Under the pieces are notes generated by a model, which was not told the DNA's origin, searched no databases, and saw only the letters and a program-made list of their open reading frames with translations. The translations under genes were made by a program, and so were the position numbers. Below are positions 45,101-55,412 of a stretch of 64,000 nt of DNA, piece by piece. This stretch comes from Zygaena filipendulae (taxonomy: Eukaryota; Arthropoda; Insecta; Lepidoptera; Zygaenidae). The DNA lies in assembly GCA_907165275.2 (NCBI GenBank), contig OU015650.1:9702001-9766000 (forward strand). The letters are read 5' to 3'. Positions within the stretch are counted from its first letter, which is position 1. Every line of letters starts with the position of its first letter.

Positions 45101-45911
45101 ATAGCATATGATAGATAAGAACGAAATCCCAATGTGCCACTGGTAAATAAAGCTTCTCAAGTATACTTAAATTTTCATCGATTGCGTCCAGCGACCGGCG
45201 AAACTCCTTTGCATTGTTGACCTTAAACTCAACATTAAGAATATCTCTCCAGCATGTGAATGCCAATTCACGTGTATTTTCGTAGCGAGATGTGAGTGCC
45301 CGGTACGCATCATGATAGTGATCACCGATGATAGGAAACGGTCGAATTACAGCCAACGCATCACCACTCAAGGACGAAATTAGGTAGTGAAACTTCTCGG
45401 TATTGTTGAGAGTGGGGGAAGTATGAATTAAGGCATTGAATGTGTCGAAGAACTCAGGCCAATGTTTAATGTGTCCATCAAACGTAGGTAATGTTATCTT
45501 CGGTAGACGTATGCGTGACAACGTATTATTGTTTTGAGATAATTCCTTCTTTTCTATATTATTAGTTAATTTTCGATAGATAGAAATCACTCTAAAATGA
45601 AGATCATCAAAACGCTCCTGAATACCGTCGTCTTCTTCGTCCGCGTCATGTATACTTAATATGGTAAAATGCGTATCTTCGAAACTCGCGGTCGTATTCT
45701 TAACCTCCTGATAATACGATAGAAATAGTTCTCGACACTCCTCATCAACATCGGATTTAAGTCCAATTTCTAAAGTCTTCGATAAGCGATTATAAGCGAT
45801 TGTTCGCTTCCTTCGCAAAGCCGGTAAATCATTCACGGTATAGTCTTCATGGAAAGACCTTGACTTCGTAAGGCTAGGTTTACGCTTAACTCGCTTGGTT
45901 AATAGCGACAT
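42174..45911 (-). CDS. PAO-2 polyprotein: Gag, protease, integrase; RT and RNase H deleted in frame
   Basis: A 1245-aa retrotransposon polyprotein. Gag core with a LPKITLPTFDGHIKHWPEFF segment (about 136-155) is followed by CCHC-type knuckles (C369-C381, C402-C415, from C421), a protease with DTGS at 487, and the usual segment after protease, ending VEPTFIHSCNFALRRFYA at 705. The next residues PKILIRNTSWWAGPPWL belong to the pre-integrase region, so about 460-500 residues holding RT and RNase H are absent (BEL-1 has 1710 aa). The integrase keeps zinc ligands (H887 or H890, H892, C922, C925) and catalytic D957, D1023, E1065. A C-terminal DUF5641-like segment follows. No stop or frameshift occurs. 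It can make particles and integrase but cannot reverse transcribe by itself. Confidence 0.93.
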   Translation of the reverse strand: MSLLTKRVKRKPSLTKSRSFHEDYTVNDLPALRRKRTIAYNRLSKTLEIGLKSDVDEECRELFLSYYQEVKNTTASFEDTHFTILSIHDADEEDDGIQERFDDLHFRVISIYRKLTNNIEKKELSQNNNTLSRIRLPKITLPTFDGHIKHWPEFFDTFNALIHTSPTLNNTEKFHYLISSLSGDALAVIRPFPIIGDHYHDAYRALTSRYENTRELAFTCWRDILNVEFKVNNAKEFRRSLDAIDENLSILEKLYLPVAHWDFVLIYHMLSKLDSKMRRDFEEKHSGTELPKYKQLKSYLHSKCEALIRDTHFSESSKPTTSNRETQKATALPYFSNSKRNLSHTLVVSHEEPKQRSSEGVPSKIVRHCSFCGDDHLISSCKSFAQKSIEERRSIAQEKRWCYNCLKPSHHLKDCSSFFSCQKCKRKHHTLLHEDCKGEVESKETASSGTKSSLIVSNANSTVLLPTALVQITDASGNFHSFRALFDTGSQNNLITEQAAKVLNIRPSRVNECVHGLGDATTAVTGTVRCSIGTNNTLFFRDVDLDVINKICGDQPIAKLNTSGWSHIKSLPLADPGFSMPGPIDLLLGANLFVESLLNGRIKGDPIHPTAFNSVFGWLLLGKTPLVTGSLRQIQSRIDNDLQNLMHIDVVPKVTTLSPEESFCEQRFLTEQYRAETGVVELPCKDSVEPTFIHSCNFALRRFYAPKILIRNTSWWAGPPWLKQPQNEWPIDYSCAEANIVESEERKGSVVLVANQRTYFIDSRLNRFSSLDKIVGIIAYTSRFLSNLRHLTSHRQTFILTSDERHQALMVIVRHVQGGALASEIVKLNSGQPLPKPLRKLNPFIDPEGILRVGSRISRSGLEYDHKHPALLPGSNILTTRIIESVHSKHCHPGVNTTLYLIVQQFWIVSAKRIIRRCLSECIRCFRTRPQTLQPFMSDLPSFRVNQAKPFSIVGVDFGGPFRIKLGSHRGAKTDKAYLCLFVCLTTKAVHLEVVSTLSTEGFIAALRRFVARRGRCSVIHSDCGTNFIGAHNYLATLMEGACRSERLEFKFNPPSAPHFGGVWEIQIKAAKSHLYRTVGDQLLTFEELTTLFTQIEALLNSRPLCPISSDPNDITALTPGHFLTLEPLTTVPDPDILDVNVNRLNRWQLIQSFHQHFWTRWKNEYLHSLTQRAKWTKASRPLEINSVVIIKDDNRAPLHWPLGRVVELHPGPDGTVRLATVRTAAHTLIKRPLVKLCPLPVKDC
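43794..43799 (-). other. In-frame RT/RNase H deletion junction in PAO-2
   Basis: Codons 705 (Ala) and 706 (Pro) join FALRRFYA to PKILIRNTSW. Family knowledge puts several hundred residues of RT and RNase H between these two motifs. The exact breakpoint could shift by a few bases. Confidence 0.85.
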
Positions 45912-46809
45912 AATTGTTGATATAAGTTACGCTTCACTCGAGCTTCTGTTAGCCCTTGGAAGAAACCAGCGTGAATATATGTAGGAATGTGTACAATACA
46001 AAACTAATTTGGTTTGAAAATAGTTCGATGACGAAAATCACAACGAAACAACGATCACGAAAGAACGATTACGAAAACGAAAACGAAACCGAAAGATACC
46101 AGAATAGGTCTCCGGTCGAGAATAGGCTCCCGATGATGCGGACGGACGTTAGGTACCTATCACTCCGCAACTGTATACGATCACTACACTGCGATCGTAA
46201 GGTAGGTAAAATATTTAAGATTATGAATACAACAATGTTGTCGATGAATTTGTTTGTGTCTTTTATTAACAATTAATATTAATAATAGACACACCGATAC
46301 GTATAATTTCGAGAAATGTTAATATATTGGTCTATGAGTTGCCGTAAGCCGATAAAAATATATAAACACCGATGGGAATTAATGATTGTTTATATGATCT
46401 TACAGCAATTAAAACCAAAACATTAACTCGTTTGTCCAAATCAAGATTGCAAAATCCAATAATGTGTGAAAGTGCTTGATATTCGTGTTGGCGACTTATA
46501 CCTATTGACTTATAAATTGGCAAGTGTAGGGTAGATATAAATTGCGCATGTATGATCGAAAACTTCGAGACCAATATTAAATAATTATTTTATCAAGTTG
46601 ATACCTACGAAATATGCTATGCCAAACGATTTATATGCAATATTATACGCTTTAGTTAACGATAATGTACGAAAATAAGATAACTAATACCGCAACAAAA
46701 TATGAGTTAGGTATATAATGAACTGCGGCGATTCTTGGATGATAATAATCGTAGTTTTAAGGATAATCTCAATAGGTATTTTGATCGCACTTCGGTATTG
46801 AGGTGGGTT
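45912..46809 (-). other. PAO-2 untranslated leader
   Basis: About 900 bp between primer-binding site and gag ATG, long compared with the roughly 30 nt in BEL-1. It carries an imperfect ACGAAA repeat (46028-46098 on the plus strand). The plus-strand 106-codon frame here is a shadow. Confidence 0.6.
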
Positions 46810-46826
46810 CCCTGGTTTCGGCACCA
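46810..46826 (-). promoter_or_regulatory. PAO-2 primer-binding site
   Basis: On the minus strand TGGTGCCGAAACCAGGG begins 6 nt after the 5' LTR and starts with TGG, complementary to tRNA CCA. I could not name the tRNA. Confidence 0.6.
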
Positions 46827-46832
46827 AAAAGA

Positions 46833-47362
46833 TGTGACGTCCTTGTCTAGGTTTATACAAATCTAGACTCAAACGCACTCTGGGTCAAATACAATTGATG
46901 GAATGAACACGGTAATGTATTCGCCGAATCTAAAGGTTAACGACGTTCGACATCCAAGTACAGAGCAATACAATGCGCACGTACCTTACTGGCGACTGCG
47001 GCTGCTGCTGCTGCACCTAGCCGATGAACTCCTCAACCGATTACTCGAAGAGCGCCTGATGATTGTCTATATTTTGCGTTTAATAAAGCCGGCCGGCAAA
47101 GCACAGGTGATAATTAGCACAAACACACAACAAAAGTTAGATTTGCGGTTCTAACACTTGGACACGTTACGAGAAGTAGATAGAAACTTGCAGAGCTCCT
47201 GCCGCTTCCGCGATTGCGTTCGTTCTCCTCTTTTCTCAACGTTTTTTCTCCGTACCCGCGCATGAGTTGATTAAAAAACCAACCGTTGCCACAGACTATG
47301 GATGTCAGTATCATTAACCACAGAATAATGAAATACGATAAAATTAGAATGAGGACGGAACA
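46833..47362 (-). repeat. PAO-2 5' LTR
   Basis: Copy of the 3' LTR; the element's promoter should lie within it. Confidence 0.9.
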
Positions 47363-47367
47363 GTATA

Positions 47368-47424
47368 TACTTTCATAAGCATTTAGTGAAAGACTGTTAA
47401 CTTGGAATTACAAACAGACATATC
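47368..47424 (-). mobile_element. Helitron subfamily 3, right part
   Basis: CTTTCATAAGCATTTAGTG, ACTGTTAACTTGGAATTAC and AAACAGACAT continue the copy broken at 41519. The unbroken relative is 34185-34242. Confidence 0.7.
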
Positions 47425-47790
47425 AATCAAAAAACTGTGTAGAATTGATAATCTTTATAGCTACTCCTTCATAATTTATATTTAATATCCAAGATTTGGG
47501 CAATTTAAATATCATCATATTAGTTTTTTCCATGTTTATTTTCAAGTTATAATACAGTCAGTCAATTAGTCCGGGGTCCGATGTCCTTTCTAGTGAATGT
47601 CATTTTCATAACTAGCCAAATTAAATCTTCCATCATTATCGACCACCAATGTGCTGTTGTCCGCAAAGTTAGGATGTTCACTGGACCTAGGTATGTCATT
47701 TATGTAATATAAAAAACAACAGGGGTCCTAAAACATTGCCTTGTGAAACACCTATATTTATTATTCGGGCATCCAATGATATTTTCTTTC
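47425..47790 (-). pseudogene. LINE reverse-transcriptase fragment
   Basis: On the minus strand, joining frames, peptides resembling RT motifs appear in order: GVSQGNVLGPLLF (the GVPQGSVLGPLLF block), YINDIPRSSEH, FADNSTLVV (at the FADD catalytic box, second Asp changed to Asn) and LKINMEKTNMMIF (the LxLNxxKT block). Frames shift between blocks and stops are present, so it is dead. Jockey-like by motif wording; upstream and downstream domains are missing. It follows the right Helitron part directly. Confidence 0.7.
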
Positions 47791-48181
47791 GAATCTTGAC
47801 TTATCTCGGATAGTTACTTCCGAAAGCTCGTGGTGGTGGCAGCACTTTCTGACTAACGTAAATACGTGAATATATTTTAGCTAAATTTTAATTGAGATTA
47901 AGAAGTCTTTTGCGAATGATCTATTGAATAAATTTTGCTGAATAAGATGCCTAAAACACAAAGCGCTGACACAAGCGTGATGTAGATACGAGAATGCATA
48001 CCTATTGACCTCCCTTGGGTATCCGGGATGAATGATGACGGGCGTTTACTAGCAACGTCGCAATACATATCATGTCGCTCACGACTAACAATTGGTAGGT
48101 AGGTAAATTTAACATGTATCGCAAAATTAGGTGCGCTGTCGAACATACTCTAAACATCCAGTTTATACATATTCATAATTA
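47791..48181. other. Intergenic DNA, nothing recognised
   Basis: No gene was recognised; it may include further decayed LINE sequence. Confidence 0.35.
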
Positions 48182-48502
48182 TCTATCTATACTATACTTA
48201 ATAAAAGATGAAGAATGTGCGATTCTGTACATTGAATATTTTTAAGAAAAATTGACAGTGGCGATAAAAGAAGAGTAACCAACCACAAAAAAAGTTTTTT
48301 AAATTCTTTTCTATCTGTCTGTCTGTCTGTTCGCGATAATCTCCGAATCTACTGAACGGATTGTCATGCGGTTTTCACAGGTAGATTAAGCTTAGCCTGG
48401 AGCTACATAATTATAAGCTTTTTTTCATTCAAATCGGATGTCGGGAAAAAAAATTGTTACATAAAAACATTTCACGCGGGTGAAACCGCGGGGCACAGCT
48501 AT
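48182..48502 (+). mobile_element. Helitron subfamily 4, copy A
   Basis: A|TCTATCTATACTATACTTAA start; (TGTC)n; ACTGAACGGATTGTCATGCG; TAAGCTTAGCCTGGAGCTA; 3' hairpin CGCGGGTGAAACCGCGGGG then CACAGCTAT. The inverted partner is at 54472-54780. Confidence 0.75.
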
Positions 48503-49430
48503 AAATAATACAGTTATAAATATATCAAGAGTAAATATTATAATGCTTGCTTGTTTGCTATCGGAACATCCTATATTATTTTTGCAACAGAAAGTACTTT
48601 TTTCATGTTTTCTAAGAATTGAATTTTCTTTAGCTAAACAATATTTGATTATTTTCCACGTTTTAATCAAAGACTAGAAAATATCAATAAATAGGTACCT
48701 ATCCTATTCTGAGACTACGACGCAGCGTACCTACTGGTATAAATAATTAAAAAGTAACTTAAGGCCGTAAGACGTAATCCTTCTTACGCTGTAAAGTGTC
48801 AAGGCAATCTGTATAATATTGTACCTACCTATTGTAGGTACCTACTAGGTAACTATTTTGGGATATTTAGATAACGAAATCCACTCTGAGCTTAGCCGAG
48901 ATTTAACTCATAGGTACACTGAACTTAGCGTAGAATACTATTCTAAATAAATAAACATAATATTATGACATGAAGAATGAAGATTGCCGGGCTGCTATAG
49001 TGGTGGTGGGTAGGTATGGAATGATATTTTATCTTGTACGGAAATCGCTTTTCCAACTTTGACTGTTTTACCAAGGGAGCGTAGAAACGAAAACTTCAAT
49101 TTGTCCGTTATCTGTGTTTGATTCAATATTTTTTTTTGCAATAACTTTACAAATATGATTTAATACCCAATCTTTTCCGACTCTAGATAAGAACTTTCTT
49201 TGACAAATTACATTTTTATATTTATGGAAACATAATTTTTACTTTTATCTGATCAAAAAGTAGATAATTTTGCTTTAACAAATATATACATTTAACTAGA
49301 CACGACCCCAATTTGACAAAATAATAAATTTGTATAAGTTGATGTACTTACCGTTATTTTAATATTTTTTTACATGTGCTATCCGCAAGCGTATAGGCAT
49401 AATTATCATCTGGAATGTTGGCTATACCAA
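48503..49430. other. Intergenic DNA, nothing recognised
   Basis: No gene was recognised. TAGGTACCTA words cluster at about 48690-48705 and 48820-48850. Confidence 0.4.
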
Positions 49431-49574
49431 TCTAAATCTAATATAAAAAAATCAATGTTTGTTTGTTCGTATTTTATGCGCTGCCGTACCTTCAACCGCT
49501 CAACTTATTGCTCGCACTTGTGCTAAGGTTATAGGCATAGTAAATTAGGAGTTCCTGCGGAAAAAAACAGCTAG
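49431..49574 (+). mobile_element. Short diverged Helitron
   Basis: A49430|TCTAAATCTAATATAAA at the 5' end and AAACAGCTAG|T49575 at the 3' end; GGAGTTCCTGCGG before the end. Internally shortened. Confidence 0.65.
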
Positions 49575-51479
49575 TGAGCAATAAGTATAGGTAATGTCAA
49601 CTATTTACAGATACTCAGTAGATACTACATACAGTCCTATACAATCGAATCGATGCCGTTGTAGTCAGACCTAAACTAACATTTGCCTGTACTCTCTTTA
49701 CCCTGGCTATACAGGTTCTAGATATCTCTAATTTTCAATAGAAACGGAGAAAAGGCCGCTTAGTTGTTAATTATTAATAATAATTCACGCATTTATCACT
49801 TTGACAGTAAGATAATCACGTCTCATTTCTAACCTAATTGAAGTAGGAAAAGCTTATAAGTGTCGGTGTAGGGGATAGGTAATTACTAGAACTAGTGGAG
49901 TAATTTTAACAATACTCTCATTGATAGGAATCTGTCGCATTCCTGAGTGAGATAGAATTTTTAGAGATCACGATGTATGGAGACCCGAAAATCACACAAC
50001 TGCACAAGAAGACTAATACAAAAATTAACCATTTTAGCACATACAATCTCACGACGTTGTACCTATTTGGTAAATCTTGTCATGGTGTCTTAAGGTTTAA
50101 TCAAAGCCAAAATTCAGCACTTCGCCACAGCGTTAAGCCACTAATGTTAGTACGAGAAACGATGAACAACATGTTACTTTCAGGGTTCTATTTATTATTA
50201 AAAGGCTTGAATTTTCCTCAACCTATACCTAATTCCTACCTATTTTCTAAAGCGCATACAACAAACAACAACTCACCGCATAAAGATACTTCCTCGGATT
50301 ATTAGTAAAATATTCAAGAATACCTACTTAGTTGATGGACAAGCTTTTATTAAACTTTGCTACCAGTGCAACGGTTAATAGTAGATAAGTATTTACACTT
50401 GTCCAGTACCTACATAGGTAATTGCATAAAATGCAGTGTGCTATGGTAACAATGACGCAGGTAAACGCATTTTTTTTACATCCGTTACCGCAAAAGCCGC
50501 AAACGTACAAATTCTGAACACAAGACGATGTCTTTAGCCAATATTTTTTATTAATTTTATGCATTATATGCGATGCAGATTCCATATCACTTTAGAGTTT
50601 ACAATTTCTATAAAATTGATGAAATGATCGCCTAGACATGCTTTACATTCAATTGAAAATTGAACTGCTCTTATAGGGATATTATAAACACTACTAAAAC
50701 TGAATACACCCTGAAGCATCCTGTCTTCATTTTCAAGCGTTATAAGTGAGACAGAGAGTAATCGCGCATGTTTATGAATACGGGACTTAATATTTCTCAG
50801 ACGCATTTACCTTACCACCTTGGTAGGTATGTTATGATTAATAACATACGTATAGAAGAGTCACCCTGCCACCACTAGAATTGTGAAAAAAAAAAAGCGT
50901 GTGAAATTGCGCTGGGAACGCGATGGGCAGCTCGTTAACTAAGAACTAGCGGAAAATTAAGGACTGGGCTCGACTGAGCCACGAAAGTGAAGCGTTATTG
51001 CCCATTAACCCGTAATAGGTTAAATATGGTAAGGAGTCAACGTTCAGGATAATAATAGCAATGGGCACAGCAACTGTTCTGATGGCATATCAAAATTCAG
51101 CTAACTGTTATGCTGCTGTAATCTACCTATATGTTCCCTTTGTCGATTGAACGCGCATCCAATGATAAATAATAATCAATGATAGTAATTTATGTACATA
51201 TAGTAGGTAACTGCGGAAGAATTATTTTGTATATTTGTCATATTTTTCATAATACATCTTCATAACAGACCTCACGAATTACGCAATGAAGCCCCTTCTT
51301 GTCTCAAAAGGGTATAGGTACAAGCTCGCACAAGCTGCAAACTCATACATAAAAGTATTTTATTTGTTTGTCTGGTACCACACCACACCAGATACAATCA
51401 CATCACATCACAGGCCAAAACTACCAAAGCTAAAAACATTTGACAGTAAGTAGGTACGACGTAAAGACTCGGTAAAAAA
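49575..51479. other. Intergenic DNA, nothing recognised
   Basis: No gene was recognised. A 110-codon plus frame (49973-50305) and minus frames at 50328-50585 and 50564-50806 show no domain, repeat or splice support. Confidence 0.4.
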
Positions 51480-51561
51480 GCTTTTTCGAAATCCAACCCC
51501 TTAGCGGATAAAAGGGGAGATGAAAGTTTTTATGGACTCGGATGAAACCGCGGAGGGACAG
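51480..51561 (+). mobile_element. Helitron remnant
   Basis: ATGAAACCGCGGAGGGACAG is a decayed 3' end preceded by CCAACCCCTTAGCGGATAAA, a subfamily 2 block. Confidence 0.45.
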
Positions 51562-51597
51562 TTAACTAACTTAAATAAAGTTAAATGCTGCTCCTTG

Positions 51598-51875
51598 GTA
51601 AGCGCATCACTTCACACTTGAGAACGGCTGGACAGATTTGGCCACTTCACAGTCTAAATAATGTTTTTCGGGAAAGAAGAATTGTGGAAGGAAAAACTGC
51701 GTTCCTTTTTAACACGCTGATATTAGCTGCCCCTGTATCCGTGTTACAGAATCATTGAACGTGATATTCACCCCCTTATTTATTGTTATCAGGTAATGTA
51801 TTTGACCATAAGTCCTCTCTCTGTGGGATTTGTATGAACTGAAGGGACAGGATAACATTTTGTCGGGTCAGCTAG
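51598..51875 (+). mobile_element. Helitron-like remnant
   Basis: GGTAAGCGCATCACTTCACAC, GAACGGCTGGACAGATTTGG and the end GGGTCAGCTAG|T. The body is unlike Lep1. Confidence 0.45.
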
Positions 51876-52994
51876 TCAAAAATTTTACGTATAGTAATTT
51901 TCTAAGTTAGGATTCACCTAACCACTGAATAAAATAAATTGCTAAGGTTGAGTTATTTTATTATTAGGTATTTTTTTTATAAAATAACAGTTTTAATTTC
52001 GGTACGCGATATTTTAACAGTATAGTTTATGTTTTAGCAGTATAGTATTTTGTATATATTATTGACTTTAACATTCAATTGAGACTATAGATGGGCAACA
52101 ACCCGGTTTAAGCCCGGTGCTTGGGCGTAAACCGCACCAGGTTGCTTGCCCAATTATTATAATTGAGACTAATACAAATACTATGAAGATCTAAACTTAT
52201 ATTCCGCAGACGAGCAAGAACGCAAATTTTAATTTAAACGCTTCGAATTAAATTGATTTAAACGATTATAACTGACTTATCCTTAAAAGTCGTTTAAGAT
52301 TTCAACCACAAAGAAAAGTTGAAGATAAAGTGATAAAGACAATTGCATTAAGAATAAAACAATATCATATCCGACAGCTGACTACGGACTGTGGAGTAAG
52401 CATGGCGCCAGGTAGGCAGATATCAGTGAACTCATTGTTTGACCCACTTGGAAAGAGAGCGAAGCGTCAACTTTTTAATACCGCAAATAAACTGTGCCAA
52501 AACGAATAACTTACGATTTTCCTCGTCAAACGATTACCTATGAATTTGTTTCCGTCCGTATAATACTCATTATTTATGTAAGTATGTACGTATTCGCAGT
52601 AATGGTGCGAGATTTGTCGTGTCATAGAGGAGCGTGGATCCGACAGCAAGCTATCGCAAGTAGTTAACTCGTCGCGATCCAAAATTATACTTGGCATTAT
52701 TCTATGTATTTTATGATAGGTACTTAAATACGTCATATAAATACGCCAGCTGCCAGGGAGGGTTGTGAACTGAGAATACTCGTATTACACTAAAATCGTA
52801 AACGCAAACGATAATATTTAATGTAATTTTATACAAAGATGACGATAATATAATTTATCATTCTTGTCTGTGACATCTACAAAAAAGTATATCGGAAGAG
52901 AAGAACTTAATATCCGCCTTATTGCCGTGGCGACATTAAGTTTTGTGTACTTGTAACAAATGGTGTACCTAATTGTAGGTATTATATTAAAGAG
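51876..52994. other. Intergenic DNA with a short palindromic element
   Basis: 52090-52155 carries GGGCAACAACCCGGTTTAAG and ...CAGGTTGCTTGCCC, related to 36351-36408. No gene was recognised. Confidence 0.4.
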
Positions 52995-52997
52995 TAA

Positions 52998-53234
52998 CCG
53001 CCGCACTCAGAGTCGACTTTAATGATTACTTAGTTAAGTATAGATTTTTAAAACAAAATTGCCGCAATCAGAGACGTTCACTAAATTAATGTTAATTGGC
53101 ATTTAATGAGATGTAACTTAATTAGTGAAATGCCAATTAACATTAATTTATTAAACTTGTCTGATTGCGGCAGTTTTGTTTTAAAAATCTATACTTAACT
53201 AAGTAATCATTAAAGTCGACTCTGAGTGCGGCGG
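52998..53234. mobile_element. 237-bp MITE with very long TIRs, copy 2 (TAA duplication)
   Basis: Same length and arms as 2212-2448, with the centre in the opposite orientation. TAA lies on both sides (52995-52997, 53235-53237). The inner arm ATTGCCGCAATCAGA is better preserved here. Confidence 0.85.
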
Positions 53235-53661
53235 TAAGTATTCTTTAAGATAACGATAGTCCGGGTTGTAGATTTGTTTGAATGGCAAGGAAAGCTTTCA
53301 GTAAAACGTAAAAGTTTAAGCTCATAGTAGGTATTGTTCCCACCTTTTTTATTTGTCATTAATACAACTAAATCGCAGACGATTCTAGTTAGAACTTTAC
53401 AAAAATGAATGTATCTCAATTACTGAAAACTTTTCACGTCAATTAACGTCAGTGAACAATTTGCCTCGCTACAAAGACTGTTTCCATTTTGCACAATTTT
53501 AATTCGATTATTTCACAGTAGGTATTCAAAGAGGTCATCTGTGGTTTTGTACGTATGTACGTCGATGACTGCGTCAAAGTGCCAAAACCGACACTGCCGA
53601 CACTCCACACTGAAAAAACTGAGTAAATCTACTTTACAAAATAATATACTTCTTCATATAT
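53235..53661. other. Intergenic DNA, nothing recognised
   Basis: No gene or bounded repeat was recognised. Confidence 0.35.
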
Positions 53662-53758
53662 ATAAAAAACGAATTGCTATTCGTTTGTGTGTCTAAAACT
53701 CGAAAATAGCTGGACTGATTTGGCTAATTTTGATCTTGAAATATTTATAGCACAGCTA
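53662..53758 (+). mobile_element. Internally deleted Helitron
   Basis: TTCGTTTGTGTGTCTAAAAC, AGCTGGACTGATTTGGCTAA and the end AGCACAGCTAG|T; the middle part and hairpin are lost. Confidence 0.5.
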
Positions 53759-54471
53759 GTACATTACAAACCTATTATCTAAAAACAGTAAAAGTTAGTA
53801 GTCCGAAAACAGTTGAGGCTTGAGACAAAATGTCTGGTACTCTCTTGACAGTTATTTTAGTGGTTTTTAAGGTATTATTATTCAATTAATATTTGTAACT
53901 ATTAAACTTCAAAATGTCTGATCAGTAACGGACCAGTAACCAGTTAGTGGGTTGTTGACGAGTGAAAGCCGTATCGAAAACACGCGTGTCACGTTTTTCG
54001 TTATTTCAGTCACTTTTCAGCATCTATTTTGGACCATGAGCAGGAAACTAACTTTCAAAAGAGCCATGTTTTAACTTGCGGAGCAATTTAACATTGTCAT
54101 TGGCGAATGGCGATTCGCCATAATTGAAGAAGTAGATGAAGAGATTGTTATTGTTAAGAAACATTGTCATTGGCAAATTATAATTATAGACGCCATTATT
54201 AAAGAAGAAGAAGAAGAACCTTTAGTGTTTTTTTATTGTTACTCATATATTGTAGCAATGTGCAAAACAGTTTTAATGTATCTACTTGTCGTTTTTATTG
54301 TTTGCAGCAACTTTCGTTGATAAGATTTTTCGACTGAAATCGGAAACAACGGTTCTGCAATTATTATCTGTACTGTTATATATATATATATATATCTATA
54401 TCTACTGTTACGCGCATTTTAACAATTTTTAAAGTAGGTATGAAATATTTTGATTATGGTTGATTAGATGA
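53759..54471. other. Intergenic DNA with a short direct duplication
   Basis: AACATTGTCATTGGC occurs at about 54090 and 54160, and a (TA)n tract lies at about 54378-54396. No gene was recognised. Confidence 0.4.
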
Positions 54472-54780
54472 CTAGATGTGCCCCGAGGTTTCACCCGCGT
54501 GAAACGTTTTCATATAACAACTTTTTTCCGTACATCCGATTTAAATTAAATAAAGCCTATATATAGCTCCAGGCTAAGCTTAATCTACCTGTGAAAACCG
54601 CATGTCAATCCGTTCAGTAGATTCGGAGATAATCACGAACAGACAGACAGACAGACAAAAGATTTATAAAAACCTTTTTTTTGTGGTTGGTTACTCTTCT
54701 TTTATCGCCCCCTGACAATTTTTGTTAAAAATATTCAATGTACAGAATCGCGGATTCTACTCTTTTATTATAGTAATAGA
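54472..54780 (-). mobile_element. Helitron subfamily 4, copy B
   Basis: Reverse of 48182-48502: A|CTAGATGTGCCCCGAGG ... TAGTAATAGA|T on the plus strand. Both A|T junctions can be read. Blocks GCTCCAGGCTAAGCTTAATC and GTGGTTGGTTACTCTTC are shared. Confidence 0.78.
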
Positions 54781-54840
54781 TTATTACAATGAAAAAATCA
54801 TAACGTCAAAAACACATGATTGCCCACCGCGTGCATACAG

Positions 54841-54984
54841 GAGCCGTATTTTTGAATCGCTCGAATTACTTTTCGCACACGGAATCGCAAGATTCGCATG
54901 TGAATGTTTAGAAAAAATGTATGAGTATGTGAATTCGCAATTCCGTGTGCGAAAGTAATTCGAGCGATTAATAAAAACGGCCTC
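54841..54984. mobile_element. Foldback MITE, copy 2
   Basis: GAGCCGTATTTTTGAATCGC at the left and GCGATTAATAAAAACGGCCTC at the right; inner arms as at 57-213. Frames across it read similar peptides in both copies only because the DNA is repeated. Confidence 0.75.
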
Positions 54985-55412
54985 GGACACATTCGCGATA
55001 CAGTGTTGCCACGTTGGCCCACCGCTGTTGTTTATACCGGCCGTTAAAGGTGGCCACACCTCGCGTGTGTTTGTTTGACTTCGCTCCACCGCTCGGCCAT
55101 CCGACTCGGTTAAGGCGTTCCTCCGTGGTTAACGAGGCACACCCCTGTCAACATACAGCTGCTGTAGCTGACTCTATCCGACACAGTGCCCATTTATTTT
55201 CCCTACGGTCTTACACCATACCTACCTACCTACAAATATTTTACTAATTGTTTGACTGGGCTTTTCAGGGCTCCGTAGCTAAATAACAGAAAACGGAACC
55301 CTTATAATTTTTTTTACGTATGTGTCCGTCTCTCCGTAGGTCACAAGTTTACTACAATTTATGTAGGGGAATATTTGCAATATAAAGATATTTAAAATAA
55401 TATTTGAATAAT
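54985..55412. other. Intergenic DNA with a GGGCTCCGTA repeat fragment
   Basis: GGGCTCCGTAGCTAAATAAC and AAAACGGAACCCTTATAAT at 55268-55310 resemble a frequent lepidopteran repeat. No gene was recognised. Confidence 0.35.

Larger units (their letters stand above)
41520..47362 (-). mobile_element. Pao-like LTR retrotransposon lacking RT/RNase H (PAO-2)
   Basis: A 5.84-kb element on the minus strand with two 530-bp LTRs (41520-42049, 46833-47362) that look identical throughout. GTATA is duplicated at the flanks (41515-41519, 47363-47367). LTR ends on the minus strand are TGTTCCGTCC...ACGTCACA. It contains a primer-binding site, a leader of about 900 bp, a 1245-codon frame and a polypurine tract. 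The frame joins the segment before RT directly to the pre-integrase region. It must have been copied by RT supplied in trans if the deletion preceded this insertion. Confidence 0.92.

Noticed and set aside
43834..46276. Frames at 43834, 44230, 44780, 44878, 45956 and 46069
   Set aside because: Shadows of the PAO-2 frame or chance frames in its leader.
41590..47314. Identical 83-codon (41590-41841, 46903-47154) and 66-codon (41801-42001, 47114-47314) frames
   Set aside because: They lie wholly in the two identical LTRs; the identity reflects LTR copying, not a conserved gene pair.
49973..50305. 110-codon plus frame
   Set aside because: No domain or composition signal; ends in low-complexity Asn/Thr; probably chance.
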